Shown: piece after piece, positions 61,179-64,000 of the stretch
How positions within the stretch are numbered: position 1 is the first letter of the stretch
How the letters are laid out: every line of letters starts with the position of its first letter
Source of the DNA: Cinnamomum chago
Taxonomy: Eukaryota > Streptophyta > Magnoliopsida > Laurales > Lauraceae
NCBI GenBank assembly: GCA_038049695.1
Contig: CP142451.1
Span: forward strand, 12,026,001-12,090,000
Length of the DNA stretch: 64,000 nt
Direction: 5' to 3'
Notes under the pieces: generated by a model
What the model was told of the DNA's origin: nothing
Seen by the model: only the letters and a program-made list of their open reading frames with translations
Database searches by the model: none
Made by a program: the position numbers and the translations under genes

Positions 61179-64000
61179 GTCCTATAATTCCTCCTCTGTG
61201 AGGCCCACTGCCGGCCCATCTAACGCGTCTCGCCTGTTCCCGTACTATTGGCACTTGGCCAAATTTCAATTAGATCGATCAGAGCTGGGGCCAGCCTTAG
61301 ATTGATCAAGTCAAATCCTGTGTTTTTAACATGTTCAGTCTTAATGTGCTACTTACAGTAATAAATTGAGGGGATAGTAGTTTTGAGCAATTTAGATTTC
61401 AGAAATGAACCCCAACAATCAGTTTCATGGGTATAAACCAAGAGAACTCAATGTGGCTGGCCTTGGAAATGGAAAGAATCGTTAGAAAATCCAGCAGTGG
61501 GCTTCTCATACAAAATCTATAGTGCTAAAATCACTGTCTTTATATTATTAACTCTTATCATTTTTCGCTCCTATCCAAGTTAGAACCATCGTCATATTGA
61601 TTATATGCAAAACATGCAATTAAAAAAATCCCCCCTTGGTAAGGTTCACAAGACATGGACAACTAGTGACACAACAAAGATGAGTAGAGGGAAGTACAGA
61701 CATCTCACATCCATGATGGAAGTTGCATAGCTGACAACCCTTCTTTGCAACCATGGTTCAAAAAAATTGGCTGAAACCAAAAGGAATCACCCTGTAAGTT
61801 TGCTTTTCGGCCCAAATAATATCATTTTTGGACCTCTATTTTATTTGATGAGTAGTAATCAGATCGGATCTATGACTATCACTCCACTAAAACCTACAAA
61901 GCTTTCCAGATTTTGAGTGAGGTTGGGGCACAGAACAAACTTGGATCCAAACACGACCACAATGGACACACAAAATCAATAAAAACACAACAAGTTTACG
62001 TGGTTAAATAGTATGCCTACATCTATTGGAAAAAAAAGGAAAAAAAAGAAAAAAAAAGAAAACCTCAACCATATGCTGTTCGAGAATAATCCCATAACCT
62101 TTTAGGAGATATGTTAAATATTCAAGTCATTAGGAGTGGGGCCCACTGTTCGATTGATCAAGATTGGCTCTGCTTATACGATATGGTAAAGAAAATATAG
62201 TTTTGAAGGAATAAATAAATAACTCACTTTTCCTTTACCACACAATCCGAAAACCTTTTCCATTCAACTAAAATGTCAACTCTATTTTGAACCATCACTA
62301 ATTTCCATGTAAGTTTTTCCTTATCATATAAGTAAATTAAGCAATAAGTAAACACCTCAGAGTTAAGGTTAGGGTTGCACAGACGTGCCCTTATTGGCCC
62401 AAATGGTTGGTGGCTAATCCATTCAGACTTATAAACTCTCGGAATACAAGAGACATGACCCAGCAGTTTATCAACTGTTGGGGGACATGAACCGTCCTTT
62501 CAAATCATGATCACATGCAAGAAAGTCCTCACCAATTGCTCAATCAAAGACAGCAACTCATCTACATAATGAATATTGACACATATATTGATGTACACCA
62601 CATCTTCATACATCTACCAGCTGTATGTGAGAGAGAGAGAGAGAGAGAGAGAGAGCAAGTACAATTAAATTAGACTTGGGAGATCTTGACATGGTCTTTA
62701 CATATCAAACTTGAGAATATGAATAAATGAAGATATGGGTGTCCTGTCACTGTTGCGAACAAGAATCAGATTCAGGAAAGTAGAAAGTTTGAAACAAGAG
62801 AGAAGGTTCAATTGTGATTGACAGAGGTGAATTCCATCATTGTATATATTCTTTTCAAAAAGGACAGTAAAAGAAGCAATGCCATTTGCATTTCTTCCTG
62901 TTCCTGCACAAGAGTCTGATTTCCCACTGTGGCATGATATTCTTATAGTAGTATACGTTGATGAAGAAAAATTGGTATGTTATTGATGGCCCTGGGGACC
63001 ACTGAAGAAGTGGGTCTCAACTCTTAGTGCAATTCAAGTGTCTCCATGTTTGGGAACCATCTCTCCATAACATATCTTTCATTGGAAGGTGAGTATCATC
63101 CAATTTAACTTTTTTGGTTTGTGGCCCATCCACTATTTAATACCCAATGTTGTTGTCCAGATCTTGTTGTGTCTTCCATATGTCTGGTCTTCAGATAAAC
63201 CAAAAGGCTCAATGGACTCAGCCCAAAGTGGGGAGGCCCAGACTGTATGTGACGTCCGACGTGTTGAGCCTGGGTCTGATTTTAAGGCCTGATGGCCTTC
63301 ATTATTTTACAGGCTCGTATAAAGATTTGAAAACATAGTCTTGATTCTTCAATTGGATGGGGGTTTAATGAATTGGGCTTGGAACATTATACATCAGTTA
63401 CATGCTCTGCCTAGTCTTAACAGGGCTATTATTGAAACAGGCCATGAATGGATAATTTAAGCTAGTGTGATTATGTTTAGCAGGGAATGGGCCTAACGGT
63501 CTTGAATCCAACATCAAGCATGGACTACTCTTACCATGGAGCCATAATTGGGCTCACCCAGAGAGAGAAGGAGAGAGGGAGACCATCAAAATTAAATCCA
63601 TTCCTAAACCCATCGGGCTTTTCCGGCAGATATTCAGGAAGGTCCAGGAGTTCATGGATCAAACTATCCATGCAGCCTAAGACTTAGTCTTCCCAATTAT
63701 TAGCCCGAAGCTTTTAGGGTTCCACGCCGGCCCGGCTCATCTGAAGCCCAAATATTGATCTAAACTATGAACACCCATAAGCCATTAATGATCAATGCCT
63801 ATCCCACTTCCCAGAAACTGCTAAACGCTATGTTCACGGTCTACAAAAGCTCAGCAAAAGCAAACAGCTAAAGGAGTCCTCTCACACACCCTTGCAAGAT
63901 CATTACCTCTCACACCCTTGCAAGATCATTACCTCTCCCCTGTCCTCCATGTTTATTTCTCTCTTTCATGGGCTTGTAGGGGCGAGAAAATTGTAGAAAT
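61179..64000. other. Intergenic to window end, no gene seen
   Basis: Contains an A-rich run (about 62031-62062), (GA)n at 62629-62655, and a 26-bp tandem pair CACACCCTTGCAAGATCATT at 63885 and 63911. No recognisable gene. A promoter or exon continuing past 64000 cannot be excluded. Confidence 0.5.

Overview
The window is nuclear DNA from a flowering plant. The evidence is a chloroplast-type DYW pentatricopeptide-repeat gene with plant splice-site neighbours, an early-nodulin-93 gene, a plant MULE transposon, several plant MITEs and abundant (AG)n/(CT)n microsatellites. I cannot place the species more closely from the sequence alone. Gene density is low: five intact or nearly intact host genes, one transposon-borne gene, and many broken or captured gene pieces.

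Layout. Positions 1-9499 and 29229-37762 are two nearly identical copies of one block. Each carries the 3' exons of an early nodulin 93-like (ENOD93) gene on the + strand, followed tail-to-tail by an OTP82-like DYW-class PPR gene on the - strand, then a hAT-type MITE and a degenerate minisatellite. Between the blocks lie a 189-bp tandem repeat that starts at the end of block 1, a fragment of a DDI1-like gene with a promoter-like GA/TC-rich region, three MITEs, and the first exon of the second ENOD93 gene (17342-17468). Intron 1 of that gene holds an 11,265-bp MULE (17542-28806) with 202-bp terminal inverted repeats and a perfect 9-bp target duplication, ATAACAGAA. The MULE carries a MuDR-type transposase (broken by a frameshift and an amber codon), an apparently intact three-exon plant-mobile-domain (PMD) gene on the opposite strand, and intron-containing pieces of at least two host genes: a VIT/VWA (inter-alpha-trypsin-inhibitor heavy-chain-like) gene and a probable VPS13-like gene.

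Right of block 2 (37763-64000) the sequence is mostly intergenic. It holds two recognisable genes: a triple RanBP2-type zinc-finger gene (46980-48152, +) and a two-exon LC8-type dynein light chain gene (55432-57405, -). MITEs, long microsatellites, a 30-nt G/C homopolymer-like tract and a roughly 600-bp foldback element fill the rest.

Main points of interest: (1) a probable 28-kb tandem duplication, whose two copies differ by a datable 914-bp hAT insertion; (2) a MULE that combines transposase, PMD gene and captured host exons inside a host intron, with evenly spaced 14-bp palindromes in its ends; (3) divergence between the two PPR paralogs at a residue predicted to read RNA (Asn440 versus Lys440); (4) an intron carrying complementary (AG)n and (CT)n tracts able to form a long RNA hairpin. 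All homology calls come from recognising protein motifs by eye; no database search was run.
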